48,435 nucleotides of DNA from Camillea tinctor (taxonomy: Eukaryota; Ascomycota; Sordariomycetes; Xylariales; Xylariaceae), in contig MU394079.1 of assembly GCA_022578605.1 (NCBI GenBank), positions 411,813-460,247 on the forward strand, in the 5' to 3' direction. Both the position numbers and the translations under genes were made by a program. Below, piece by piece: positions 34,363 through 46,800 of the stretch. Below the pieces are notes generated by a model, which was not told where the DNA came from, made no database searches, and saw only the letters and a program-made list of their open reading frames with translations. Position 1 is the first letter of the stretch; the number at the start of each line of letters is the position of its first letter.

Positions 34363-36231
34363 CATCAATATATATCGCGACGGCTACAGGTAGTTCAATT
34401 TGCACTTGGTATATGAGTATCAATAACTCAACATGAAACAAGATAACGACCTGGATGAATCTTCCCTAGCTGGACATTTAAGCACTTAACGAGCAATCGT
34501 GTACGATGATTTATAGAAACATCGCCAATAAGAACTCCAAGTAAAATCTCAAGTACAATATAATGTCAGACACTGTAAAAATAAACTCTCCCGATTTGAA
34601 AAAGCACGAAGTGCTGTGAAGGAGAAATATGTCTGATTCACTTGATTAGCTGGTAAATTTGGGTTATAGCATGATGCAACTATGGACAATGTGTACATTG
34701 ATATATTTTGGCACGTATAGCTGAGTGCAAAGGTCGCGAAAGTTCATATTAGGTAAATATCGTCATCGTACGATCAACAGTGATCCGTAACAAAGCTACA
34801 AAATGTGAAGCATGTCACGTAATTTACCCTAGCACCGGGACGACGTAAACGCGCATTTCGGTGTCTTGAAAACCCCGGAATCCCAACTTTAGATGTCGAT
34901 GTAGACAATAAAGGAAAAAGATAGTCAAGTCCCACCTGAGGCTGAGAATATTGGGTTAAAATCGGCAATGTCAGCAATCAGCATTTCCAGCTAATTAGCA
35001 AGTAAATGACAGAATGCAACAATATAGAGCGGTGAGGATATTCTCCAAGTGAAGATCGGGTCGTATTTTTGAATGCTGAAAAAAAGTTACCCTTCATATG
35101 ATTAATACGACATCGTAGAAATATGGAAATTAGCAAATACTCAGGTGGATGAAGTAATGCGCTTTTCTGGAATATCGTCTATCATATTCTACTATATGAT
35201 AAATCATCTACGGCGTTACGGAAGCTGCTTCTCCCCTTTTTTGCATCAATAGACCGTAACAATCGTCAATGTCCCCCTATTCCCCCCTCCGTAGGAAAAG
35301 GGGCTAGTTGACTCCAGGGTTAGTCAACATCCCCGTGATTTCAATCAGAGACTTCTAGATAATATTTTCAGTCTGAAAGTAGGTACCAAAACCCAATGTA
35401 TAACACCCGAGCAATCCAGTCCAGCTTCAACTAAAAGGTATTAGTTACTATATATATTAACAAAGAACTTCTTCAGTCCCTTTGTGTGAATCACAAAGGA
35501 ATCATGCTTCACAATGGCTTAAAACCTCAAAGAAGAATAACAAGAAAGCTGATCGTAAATTACCATTATCGGTAACCTCTATGTTGAAAATGCGGATAGG
35601 GGTAGCTGGAAACGGATAGCGCTATTTTCATCTGGTTTTATAAGGTAGATCGAACACCCTTGATTATGACTTCCTGTAGTAAAACAGCAACTAAGGGGCA
35701 TGCTGGGACAGTCTACTGTGAGTGTTGATGGTCATATACGCGCTCATCTTGGGGGAGCTATCGTAGAAATTTTGACTTCAAAAGGGTACGCCCTTCGCGG
35801 TCACGTAGCCTATAGCCACAGCAAGACATATCTCACAAGCGAGGCGGGTTACAACAATTGGAAACAACGCTATTGTTCCTATGTTCGTGAACAAAGACCC
35901 CTAGTTTGCATGCCTCGTGCATACTGTAGAGTTCCCAGCACTCTTCCAGAGGCCTATAGACGTCGCGTTTCGCGGCATGCTCTGCTGTTACTGAACAGCG
36001 CCCCTTGTTTCGATCAGGAGAACATGAAACCTCTGTACGCGTTGCTACATGTATATATATGGTGGGTTTACGCCCTCGTTAGACTATCTCCTGGACTAAT
36101 ATACTTCATACTTTCTTCTCACTACCGGCTCACTCCAAAACCGAGTATTGAGATACGAACGATACATCTATTCGGGGGAGGTATTGAGAATACTAACTTC
36201 GGACACATCATATAACAGTATATCGAACGAT
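34363..36231. other. AT-rich spacer with a possible gene relic
   Basis: About 1.9 kb. A 171-codon frame at 35700-36215 begins with a stretch that loosely resembles a Rossmann-fold epimerase start (AIVEILTSKGYALRGHV), but its second half runs through the 71-bp repeat at 36066-36136, so I take it as a relic at most. At 35479-35499 there is a small hairpin with an 8-bp stem (CCTTTGTG and CACAAAGG). Confidence 0.4.
36066..36136 (+). repeat. Diverged 71-bp repeat, copy 2
   Basis: Ungapped match to 31380-31450 with about 73% identity by hand. It ends about 95 bp before the start chosen for the membrane protein gene and may be part of its promoter or leader. Confidence 0.55.
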
Positions 36232-36843
36232 ATGAAAGAAAAAGGAAAGCAAATGGAACTAGATATTCACGAAGCTACTATGGGTTTATTGCCCTGGCAA
36301 TCCGCCGTATTTGTCTCCCTCTGGCTGCTAATGTTCATGCTTCCAAAGGGTATCATCTTAGCATGGCCGTACATCCGGCCGCGCTGGCGTTGGGCCATCT
36401 GGTTTCTAGTCTCGGGTCTAATCTCCGCGATCATCGTCGGGCTGTATTCCGAGGCGGGGACGTTCTTCTTCAACGTGGCGGACTTAGCAGTGGCCAGCTG
36501 CCTGCTCCTGGCTTTCCTCGTTCGGGACATTGTATTCCTGTTAGTCCTCAGCATCCGCGTCCTGTACGAGGCGGCTTGGGGGATCTGCAGCTACGCCGAC
36601 TGCTACGGAGGCGCCGTGCTCGTCATCCCCGTCCTCGTCGCTTGGGGCTGGCGTGTGCACCACAAGAACAACGCCCGCAATAGGCGCCGCCTGAACACCA
36701 TAAAAACACTGATGCGATTCTTCGGCATGAATACTCGGCTGCTGCGAATTATGAATGGGTTGGGCCGGACTAAGATAGCAAGACGGAGGAGAAGAGGAGG
36801 ACGGGTGACAATCCGGCGTCTAGGAGGCCGCACTTTTTATTAG
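36232..36843 (+). CDS. Orphan polytopic membrane protein with Arg-rich tail
   Basis: Not recognised. From the ATG at 36232 the frame gives 203 aa; a second ATG at 36253 and an earlier one at 36148 are alternatives. About four to five hydrophobic segments are visible (around SAVFVSLWLLMFMLP, WAIWFLVSGLISAIIVGL, LAVASCLLLAFLV, IVFLLVLSIRVLY, GGAVLVIPVLVAWGW), then a strongly basic C-terminus of about 60 aa with an RRRRR-like cluster and a final RTFY. Such a tail fits a cytosolic side that binds membrane lipid or nucleic acid, but that is inference. The coding part from about 36300 is much more GC-rich than either flank, which supports a real gene. Neighbours give no functional clue apart from the repeat it shares with the HET unit. 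Confidence 0.6.
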   Translation: MKEKGKQMELDIHEATMGLLPWQSAVFVSLWLLMFMLPKGIILAWPYIRPRWRWAIWFLVSGLISAIIVGLYSEAGTFFFNVADLAVASCLLLAFLVRDIVFLLVLSIRVLYEAAWGICSYADCYGGAVLVIPVLVAWGWRVHHKNNARNRRRLNTIKTLMRFFGMNTRLLRIMNGLGRTKIARRRRRGGRVTIRRLGGRTFY

Positions 36844-37516
36844 GAGTTGCAAACGCTGGGAACGGTAACAATGAAAAAAAGAAAATCAATGTTTCTACAT
36901 CAGTAAGCCCTTTTTCCTTCACCGTACTTTTAGCTACCAGCCATTGTTTTAGTTAAATCATAAAAAAAAATCAAATTACCTTTTTAATGTTCATGAAAAT
37001 GTGACACCGAACAGGACTACTTATGCACTCAGGGGTTATTATTCTCCCCCCCCTTGGTGTAGTTACTACGTAAGTCATAGAGATATGATTCAATAAAAAT
37101 GTCCAATGGCCTATGTACATAATTCTATGAAAGAATATATAGAATTATAGGTACAGATATATAACTGTTGAAATACGGGGTTACTACCCTGGTGTATGGT
37201 TCTATACTATTACACTATGTACATATATATCAGAGTTAGACCCTCCTTATTTACTATCTTAGATTGCTATACTTCATCCTATCCCTCACTATCGTATTTT
37301 GCCAATATTAACGTGTGTACCACCAACAGGCCACTCCTAAATTGATGGCATCGTGCACCGCTAGTCTTCCCTAAACATTGAAATTTCTCACGAAGATGAA
37401 GCGCAAATGACGCTGTCGAAATGTGCCACGCGGTATCATGGCTGGGTGTTAATTGGCTACTACTAACGCAGACCGTCGTTATATTAGGGTTCGGGCCGCA
37501 CAGCACGTCAGGCCCG
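36844..37516. other. AT-rich spacer
   Basis: About 0.67 kb with A-runs and a C-run near 37047-37055. The part around 37170-37340 may contain a third, poorly conserved copy of the 71-bp repeat and its flank. Convergent 3' ends of the orphan membrane gene and the JmjC gene meet here. Confidence 0.4.
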
Positions 37517-38566
37517 TCACCTAAACCACCAGTTGACCGAAGCGTTAAGGCCCCCCTCATCCCCCGCGCTGACCACGCTATGCCACCACCCCTTCGGGAT
37601 GAACAGCGCATCCCCAGGCCCCAGCGACGCCTGCACCATGTCCGCGCCATCCGCCCAGACCGCGCGATGGAGCAGCGCCCGCTCGGGACCTTCCATCATC
37701 TCCGGGCCGCGGAAACGCGAATGCCCCGCCGAACCCAGCGCCTGGCGCACGCGGGCGAACACCGCGGCCCCGAGCGGCGGCGGCAGCAGACGGACGGTCT
37801 TGCCACCCACGACCTGGCAGAACAGGTTCGGGTTCGGGTCGCGGTGCAGGGGGGTGTAGGTCGGCTCTAGCCCCACCCAGATGCTGGACGCGTAGATGTC
37901 GCCCTTGCCGGCGCCTTGGACGAGTGGGGGGACGGGCAGGTCCTGGGATAGGGTGGGCGGGAGGTGGTCGATGCTGGACTGCGCGATGTAGAGTCTTGTG
38001 ATGCGCTGAGAGGGGTGGCTTCGCGTGCGGTTGAACTGGTGGGCGCGCATGAGCAGGTCTAGGGGCGCGTCGAATTGCTGGAAACCTGCGTTCCTGGACT
38101 CTGTGAAGTGATCGAGGACCTGGAGGAGGATGGGTATGCGGTCTTCCCGGTCTGGAGGCGTGTTTATGAGCCATTCTCGAAAGTCTTGCAGGTTCTTCGC
38201 GTGAAGATCTGGGTGAGCGCTGGCTTCTAGGTCAGGCGACGAGGGATCAGGGATGATGTATTCGTATGGTAGGATGAGCTCATGATGTTTTTCCAATTTC
38301 TCGCTGAAGGAGACATGGGAAGTGCCTGGTTCGTAGCTGAACCATGTCTTGGAAGCCGGGAGTTCTTGGAAAGAAGTAAAACGGAGTGGAAGCTCAGGGA
38401 GCCAGAAATATTTGCGGAAGACATCCAAGTCGACCTCTCCTTTTGTTGTTTTTACATCGGCCACACTTTGGTAACCTCGGACTGCAGAATGCGCTTTTGG
38501 CTTGACTTTGGAAGAGCTAAGGCCATGGCACCAGCTAAGAGTGGCAGTTCTCGTGAGCCAACTCAT
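37517..38566 (-). CDS. JmjC/cupin-8 domain Fe(II)/2-oxoglutarate oxygenase-like protein
   Basis: Intronless, 349 aa. The N-terminal half is variable; the C-terminal part (about 220-349) is a cupin-8/JmjC barrel. Metal ligands are visible as HRD (H241, D243) in TPLHRDPNPN and the distal His H329 in IPKGWWHSV; GGKTVRLLPP and the closing NASVNWWFR are family hallmarks. Such proteins hydroxylate protein side chains or tRNA (JMJD5, JMJD7 and TYW5 relatives); there are no PHD or other chromatin-reading domains, so a histone demethylase role is not indicated. The first 20 residues carry some positive charge and could target mitochondria, but weakly. The 5' part of the frame is less GC-rich than the catalytic part. 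The next gene, CK2 beta, is divergent, 1.16 kb away. Confidence 0.88.
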   Translation of the reverse strand: MSWLTRTATLSWCHGLSSSKVKPKAHSAVRGYQSVADVKTTKGEVDLDVFRKYFWLPELPLRFTSFQELPASKTWFSYEPGTSHVSFSEKLEKHHELILPYEYIIPDPSSPDLEASAHPDLHAKNLQDFREWLINTPPDREDRIPILLQVLDHFTESRNAGFQQFDAPLDLLMRAHQFNRTRSHPSQRITRLYIAQSSIDHLPPTLSQDLPVPPLVQGAGKGDIYASSIWVGLEPTYTPLHRDPNPNLFCQVVGGKTVRLLPPPLGAAVFARVRQALGSAGHSRFRGPEMMEGPERALLHRAVWADGADMVQASLGPGDALFIPKGWWHSVVSAGDEGGLNASVNWWFR

Positions 38567-39729
38567 ATTGTAAACTTATAACCAACATAGTCTTGGATCA
38601 TGCCATGGTCGGATTATGAGTTTATGAGTGGAGAATAGCCATATGACCATATAAATTTCATCTGTAGGATAAGCCTGGTGTAAGTGGTCGGGTCAGGCAT
38701 ATCGAAATGTAACTTCAGACTCTGTAATTTGTGTGTATTGTATAAAGATGTAAAGGACCTACCAAACGAAAGAAAACAATATAAGTAGGTGTCTTAAGAA
38801 AGAGGTTATAAGTTACTTACCTAGGGTATTGAGGGTTAAAAATGACGTAGGTTGAAAGCTTAATAACATTGTTTAACTGCGAGTACATAAACCATAGCTG
38901 AGGTTTAACTCGACCAGATGGACTCGATAGAAAGGAACCCCACTCTTTTTTTGTAACCTACCTAGGTTAGGTAGATTGATCCAGTGTTCGAATCGGAGAT
39001 AAGAAGTTCATCTCAGGCTCTTATCCATCTCTTATCTTAGCGCGCAGATTAGAAAAAGAGAGAGAGAGAGAAAAAAGAGAGTTAAGCACTGACCATGTTA
39101 ACAAAGATTAAGTAGCACACAATCTTTTTTCGCTCTAGACCAGGGCAATCTTTGGTTGGGCTGGGGGGCTGAGATAAACCAATCCCAAACCAATCCCCAA
39201 TTCCGGCTGGGTTCTTTCAAAAACCTTAGTCCGTACTGTGAACATCAACAAGTCAGCCTTTCTTTTTTTTTCTTACTGCGACTTTGACCATTCACCAACC
39301 TCTCTTTCTCTCTCACTTTTTTGATTCTACTTAAATTATTATTTTTTTTATACTTGGGGTATTGTCGCACCACTATTTAATCCGAACCCACCTTTTTATT
39401 TTTATTTTTATATCCCTGGGAGAGATCTCCATTTCTACTACTGCGCGTCATGCACGCGCCATAAGAAATTCCAAACCAACAACTACTTTTACACACACCA
39501 CCACCCATTTATCCTCCATCCCACTACTACCAACATCACCTTGTCACTTACTACTCCTACTACCTAACCCAAACCTTGCCTAGGCAACCAACTAAACCGC
39601 ACTATATCCACGGCTTTACCTATATCTTCTCTATTCTCTTCTTCTTCCTCCCTTCCCCCCACCTACCCACCAGAGGAAGAAGAAACCTCGTCCGAAGCCC
39701 TGGCCACCCTCGCGCATCAGCTCTATGAC
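38567..39729. other. Divergent promoter region of the JmjC and CK2 beta genes
   Basis: About 1.16 kb. A CCTACCTAGGTTAGGTAG near-palindrome occurs at about 38958-38975; related TACCTAGGTA-type words recur in the contig (34290, 46520). An AG-rich run (39055-39080) and long CT-rich stretches (39600-39660) precede the CK2 beta start and look like promoter or leader sequence of a well-expressed gene. Confidence 0.5.
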
Positions 39730-40824
39730 ATGATGTCGTCTTCCTCGGGGACTCCCGAGTCCTGGATCTCCTCTTTCTGCTCCCTCCTCGGCCACGAATA
39801 CTTTGCCGAGGTATCGGAGGAATTTATCGAAGATGACTTCAACCTAACCGGTCTACAGACCCAGGTTGCCATGTATAAAGAAGCCCTCGAGGTAAATTTC
39901 TTCTCTGCTCTTCTCTCCTCTCCTCTCCCTTCCTGTACTATGTAATATTGAGATTAACTGACAAGGGCTGCCCCCCTTCACTAGATGATACTCGACGTCG
40001 AGCCTGAAGAGGATGAGGACGAAGATGAAGAAGACGAGGAAGAAGAGGACGAGTCCATCGAGGGTGCTGACCGCATGAGACACGGCGAGCGGCGGAACCA
40101 TTCTCGCATTGCCAGCGATCTGTCCGTCATCGAGTCGTCTGCCGAGATGCTGTACGGTCTAATACACCAGCGCTTTATCTGTTCCCGAGCCGGCATTCAG
40201 CAGATGTCGGAGAAGTACGAGCTAGGCCACTTTGGGGTATGTCCGCGCAACCACTGCGAGCAGGCCCGCACTCTTCCCGTTGGCCTGTCCGATATACCGG
40301 GTGAAGAGACGGTCAAGCTGTTCTGCCCCTCGTGCCTCGACGTCTACGTACCTCCCAACAGCCGTTTCCAGACTGTCGACGGCGCTTTCTTCGGCAGAAC
40401 CTTCGGCGCACTCTTCCTCCTGACCTTCCCCGAATACGATCTCACCAAGCGAGGCGCCGACGTTCTCGCCGGCGCCAGGATTTCCGACAACGATAAGGAG
40501 ATGCTCAATGGCATGTACACTTGCAACATCGCTCCGGGACTGGGCAGCGCGAAGATCTATGAGCCTCGTATTTACGGTTTCCGAGTTTCCGAGCTCGCAC
40601 GCTCCGGCCCGCGCATGCAGTGGCTCCGCGACAAGCCCGATGACCTCTCCGAACTGGACGAAGCTCGTAAGTTCGCCGAGGACAACCCCGACAGCGACGA
40701 CGATGACGAGAGCATGAACCTACACGGCCGACCCGTCCGGAGACTACGACAGCAGCGAAAAAACCACGGCCAGGGAGGGAGCCCCGTACCAATGGAGACT
40801 AACGGTGCCGAGTCGGAGCTCTAG
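39730..40824 (+). CDS. CKB1: Casein kinase 2 regulatory (beta) subunit
   Basis: Two exons, 39730-39891 and 39985-40824, joined in phase 0 over a 93-bp GT-AG intron, give 333 aa. CK2 beta dimerises and carries the two catalytic alpha subunits; the holoenzyme phosphorylates acidic Ser/Thr sites in nucleus and cytosol. Conserved features: SWISSFCSLLGHEYFAEV and EEFIEDDFNLTGL at the N-terminus, the acidic loop (about 60-77, here an expanded Glu/Asp run), DLSVIESSAEMLYGLIHQRFI, the zinc-binding Cys pairs in CPRNHC and CPSC, VDGAFFGRTFG, and AKIYEPRIYGFRVSE that binds the catalytic subunit. The C-terminal tail is basic with SDDDDES. Two adjacent ATGs (39730, 39733) could start it. The acidic insert fits Ckb1 rather than Ckb2. 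The frame upstream of the ATG is open, so a longer N-terminus is possible. Confidence 0.95.
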
Positions 40825-43800
40825 GTAAAAGACGATATCGGTAGAGCACCTTGTCGATCTCCCATCCTTTGGTAAAAGAGGAAGCATCCGCACCCGTACA
40901 TCGCCAGCCTCCCAGTTCCACGTCTATAGCCACCAGGACGACCCCAAATTAGGCCGCCCATACCTTGAGAAAAAAAATAATACCGTCTCTTCACTCATAT
41001 CAGTGAGTCAGTACGAGAGACAGGTCGGAACAAATAGGACCAGGCAGATATAAAGAAAGGGGGGTATCCTTCGAAATTCCACCGCTTTTCGTCTTGCATG
41101 GTCGGCGTTTGATCATTGTTTTCAACGTCTTTTTGAGGTTTTTGACATCCCGTTCCCTCTTGCTGGAATTGGCGTTGATTTTTTTTTTCTCTTCTCTCTA
41201 AACCCGGTTGGCATCAGGTGGGAAGAAAAGAAAAATAAGGGTGGTGGCTACATGTGATACGAACATACACACGCACGCACGCACGATGGCTTTGGCCAGT
41301 AAAGGAGGGGAACTTGCTGTTGAATATGAAAAAAAACCCACAAACTACGGGTGACAGGGCAGGCGATAGGCGATGGCTGACGGCGGCAAAGATTTGGTTT
41401 TGTTTTTTTCATGCTCCATTACACACAGACATTCGAAGCTCGTGGCGTTCAGGCCCTTCCTCCATCCTCATAGACCCATTAGGTAGGTAGTCATGCGCCA
41501 TAATATACGTGTTATTCGCGCCACCTTGTCTTGTCACGGGACATCATCTTACACCGTCTGCCGATGATGTAATGCTTTGTAGCCGGTGATTGATGTTTAA
41601 CCCTTATGCCTCGCTTCATTCTCACCCCATAGACATGTAGGTTAGAGCAAAACCTGATGGGGAACGTTGTTCGGGTTCAGGTAGCTAGGACTGCGGGTTC
41701 AATTCACTAGGTACCTACCGATCCTAGGTATCTATGGATACACAGGCTTTCCGTGGATGACGAAGCCCCGGCGTGATCTTAGTGGCCCCCCTTTCCAACT
41801 CCTTCTATTCCCCCCAAAGCGTATACCAGAGGAAAATACCGGTCACGAGGGACTAGGAAAGTGCTTGGGTACTCGATACGTGGTTGTGCGAAGGACTTAA
41901 ATTATAACTACGAATGTCGAATGTCGAATGTCGAATGCCACTATTACCTACCTATATACAGGAACCTTCTTTGCTCCCTCCTAACTAACCCCTGACGTTA
42001 GGCTAGGTAGGTAGGTATGTGGGTATTTATATCTCCGGGCTCCTCCCCCACCCCCTTCTCTCGCTCGTCGGCTTTTTGGATATGAATAGAGGACGTTCCT
42101 GAGGAGCACGTGTTAGTGTCATACATCGGTTACATGATATTAGCTTGCTGGTTGGCGATGTTTAGATATGGGGGAGTAGAAAGGGGGGGGGGGGGGGGCT
42201 AAAGTTCAAGGGAAGAGATGAGAAGGGCGCGGATGGATGGGGATGGGGCGGGTTTATGGGGAGGATGTTTGGGGGGTATGATGGTTGGTTTGGATGTTAT
42301 ACCAGCTTGGTGTGTTGCTTCCTTCCTTCTTACCCCCGTCCTTGAATGTGTAAAGGCGCGCTCGTTTTGCTCAAGGTTTCTTTTCATGGGGCCTGGATAC
42401 GATTATCTTATCATGGCTAGGAGAGGGTATGGAAGCTGAGAGATCGTATGTGGGATCTTGAGGTTTTATGTCAGTGAAAGCAGCAAGTGTATGGGTGAGC
42501 GAGGAATGTTGCTGGCGCAAGAAGCTGGGAGACAGGAATAAGGACCAGATAGCTAATAGAGGAGTGTTGTAAAATAGCCCTTCGTGTATATTAGTTTGGA
42601 AATGCTTTTTTTGATTCTCTGACTTGTTTATATGTATTATTTACATAGCATTCAACGCGAGTGCTGCATAAACACTTATCTTACAAAAAGCCAAAGCCAG
42701 ATTTACCAAAACGTCTCATTTCTGACCACTGGAAACATCTTTGGGAAGTCTCTCAGGGGACACGTGCATGGCCAAACTATCTTGGGTACTTCTATGATAG
42801 GATCAGAGGGGATGTGATGGTCTTAACTCGCATGTAAACTATGGCGCGGGATAAGAAAAGGGGTCTGAGTATACGATATATAAGGGTTATGTACATAGGA
42901 AGAGACTATAAAACGAGTATGGTTGTATGATACTCCATTACGTGTATCCTGTACGCCGCAAGCACTCCTTTTAGTATTTATATCTACATATTAACTTTAA
43001 GTATTAAGTTACATACATGCCAGTTTCTGTCAAGAAAACCAGATAACCTCTAGTGACTACCTATGCTTTTCTACCAAGTTCAGATTAATATACTGGTAGA
43101 AAGGGAGTAGTGAACTAAGCACCACGACGTGTAACATACCACAATGCATCAGTATAAGGTCTTCGCAACTACCATCCAAGAAACATTTCCTCTTGTCACC
43201 TATCAAGGAACCTTGTAGGTGCTCCCCTATTTCAAAATCACATGGTTTTTCTTTTCATACAGCAAGTTATTCGCACACCTTTTGACAACGTCGTGGCGCT
43301 GGAACAACTGATAAGGGGTATCTGTCAAGGTATAGGTACAAGGTATATCTGCAGCTACATGTATATAAGGGACGGGTCCTCCCATCATCCAGAGATAGAT
43401 GTTCACCTAATCAAGCAACCTCATAACCTCCTCTTTTCAACACAGCGGACACAAATACTTCACCTAAAGATCTAGCCTACATAAGATTATGTTATCTGGC
43501 ACCTTATTCCATCTTCCCTTTTCATGCTTGTATGTGTATGTGTGTGAAGCACCGTTCCTCAACCCGTAACCACTGGTTAAGAATCTATCTACCCGGTTAA
43601 GTGAGCTTGAGTAAATACTATGGTGAGTCTGGTTCATACACTCTTATGCCCACAATATTACACTCTCTATCAGGTCAGGTGTCCCTAAAAAAAGACTGTT
43701 TCTTTGCGATTCCACTTCTCCCATGTTTCAAAACCGGATGCCTTCCACGGTGATACCAACTCGGGCGTCAGCGATCGGTCCTTCTCTTTATCGGACCCGA

Positions 43801-46800
43801 GAGTTGTTGCGAGGATCCCTTATCTTCGAAGTAGCTTCTCTCCGACCAGCCTTCTCTTTTCCCTATACATTCTACGCTTCTCGCTTGGGAGTAACACTTC
43901 AGTAGTATAACCATAGAGAGGTTTACAAAGGTACTTACTTAGTGCGAGTCGGGCAAAACTGGCTTGTTGGGTATTCGACATGCCGGTTTGCTTAGGTACG
44001 GAACCTATACCCTTTTCCCTTCTGTCTTCCCCCAGCGCATTGGATGGTAGCGAGGGTATCCCTTGTCTCTAGACGAGATGGCTGGATTGTAATTTCACCG
44101 GCTTATACAGTGTATTCTCTCTCACCTCTATAAGCCTGGGCTAGCTCACTGAGGTTACCGCATAGAGTGTATTTTCTACTGCTGAATTCTTATGGCTATC
44201 TATAACGTAGGTGTTCGCTTGGCACATTTTGACCGCTAGTAACCCAGGAAAAGGGGTAGACTGGCTGTATGCCCCCTTTTTCGTTTGATCTTGGGGCTGG
44301 GTGGACTTGGCCATTTTCCTAATCAAGCACACTGTGTTCCTGGTAGCATGTGTGTTTATGTAAAGTATGTGAACAAGCTATCTAGACAGTTATATTGTCG
44401 AGTTGGGGACTTGGTAGGCGATATACAGCGTAAGCGAGAGCGAGAGCGAGAACGAAGCTGCTTTACATTGTGATCACCTATGGAAATGCATTCTGTGCGC
44501 AAGATCTATCGTGGATTGTATTCAGGAGCCGGATGTTTTACTTACGTACCTACTGTGATATGTATACGCCGTAGTTAATGACAATTAACCTCCCCCCTTT
44601 CCCTTGGGAAAAGGTAGGGGTAAGTTATATAGCATTATCACCTTATCTAGATAGTGAAATATTACCTGTCATTGCACTACGTCAGTGAAAAATACACTGG
44701 TGGGAATACATTCAGTAGTAGATGAGTATAATGCATGCGATGGTAAGGTTATTAGGGTTAGTTGATTCCCCCTGGACTACGCAATAAAGGGGCTACGGAA
44801 AAATGTTAGGGGAGGGGAAAAATCAAATTATGTATTAACTAGGTCCTCCCCATTATGCCTAATTTCCTTTCATGTCCCCCTTTTTGTCCTCTCCGAGGCC
44901 TCGACTTGTCTATACATATCCTACCCCTCCCCTATACAGATATATCACAAAGGTACCGAAATGAGGCAATGAAATCTGATAAGGCTTTCCTCACCCTGCA
45001 CGTGTAAGCCATGCGGCGGCGAGGCCGCGCCGTTGGGTCTTCGGGGTTGATGGGTTGGGTGAGCTAGGAGTTCCGTTCGGTTCGGATGAATTGGTCAGCG
45101 AAAACATCCTACTAAGCCCCAACCTATCAAAAATCCTATCCATCCATCCGTCCAACAACACTATAGCGCAATTGTTCGCTTGCGGGTTAAGCGCGTCCTA
45201 CGCCAAGACACTCGGTGCAATTTTCGAGAGCACATTTCTAAGCTCGTAGCGTCCGTATAGTAAGTCACAACGATAGTCACTTTTTTCTTTGGTCTTTTCC
45301 GTGGTCAGGCACCAACAGCCTGGTTCTCGCCTGTTGCCGAGTTGTTTCCGGAGGAAGAGACGGAAGGTTAGTTCTGACTATAGGCTCTGACTGCATGTAA
45401 AGTAAGAGGTAGATAAATATCCAGCGTATAGTGTCTGCGGATTACATGGACACCTACGTAAATCGGGTAATGGTGGGCTTAACGGCTGCCATCATCGTAT
45501 ATCACGTAATTTTCATCTAGATGCAGGTGCTGAGCTGGGATCTGTAACTGTTATGCGTGCACTTGTACGTAATGTGTGTTGCCAGGTGTGCCACGCCCTT
45601 GGGAATCCGGCAGGTACATGGGATATTCGTTACACTGATTCGATATCATATGTATAGGCGTTCTTCTCACAGACCCCCCGCAACGGAATCTCTGACTGTC
45701 CGGTAACACTGACAGGGGGTTTGCCGTGCCGACTAACTAGGTCGGTAAAGCGGCCACGGACGACACTTGCGCAAGCCAGGGGGTTGCGAGCGTGTTGGAT
45801 GGGTGATGTGAAACAAGACAAGGCTGTAGGACTAACGAAGTTCTCGGAATTCCGGATTGAATATGAGACTGATGGATTTGATCCGAAGCCTAAAAAGCTA
45901 CCCTAATAAGTTACCCATTTCCCAACTTAGTCCTATGAAATAGTTTAGTGCCTGTCTTTTGAGATAGTAATAACATCGATGCTGGTATTATCAATGACGG
46001 GTGAGACTCGAACTAAAAGTGTCATAGACTACACAAGTAGAAGTACATAATACCTATCTACCTATTCATACTATGGAGATAAACCTGGCCTGGAAGTTAT
46101 TTTCCCTATATACTCTAGATACCATAGATGGTTGTTATCTCGGGGATTATCCATCCCTGCCATGTTTTGGCTTATACTCATTACTATTCTTTGAGATACT
46201 TTCTGGCCATACGAAATACGAAATACGAAAAAGCTCTTTTGAAGGTTCAAGACCCCGAGGAAGCGCAGTCTCAGATAAGTAACCGTTTCTTCTTCATATT
46301 GATAGTAGTTATTTACCGTATAGGATGAATAGCAACTCCGAGCTTCTCAAATTAGAATTTCAATTTCAGCCCTTTGGGAGATTTACTAGAAATACTTGGG
46401 TAAATTCGCCGAGTTGCCTTTCACCCTGGTAAAATGTTTAAACTAACTCTGGACCTTGAAATAATCCTTTCGTTTGTAGTGTTAGTGAGATCTGAAAAAA
46501 GAAAGACATGAAATAAGTACCTAGGTACGTAATAAAATAATTCTTGGCCCATCAAAGAAATGATGCTTAAAGGGGGTTACGGATTTAAAATCCTCTATTT
46601 CCAGACATGTATAGAAATAATCAGATAAATATAGGTATTAGGGTTGCATATACGGTAGGTAGTAGGTATGTATACTGTAAGAAGTAGGAACTAGGTATCT
46701 AGGTAATTTATACACATTCATATAGTGATGGATATTTTACAGGATAAAATCTATTGGGTGAGCACGAAGTAGATAACGAGTTGGTAGGGTAGATATGTAG

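Noticed and set aside
41640..41710. Possible tRNA (B-box-like GGTTCAATTC)
   Set aside because: The T stem does not pair and the A box is poor.
45990..46030. Possible minus-strand tRNA (box-like GTTCGAGTC)
   Set aside because: No matching acceptor stem or anticodon arm could be drawn within 90 bases.
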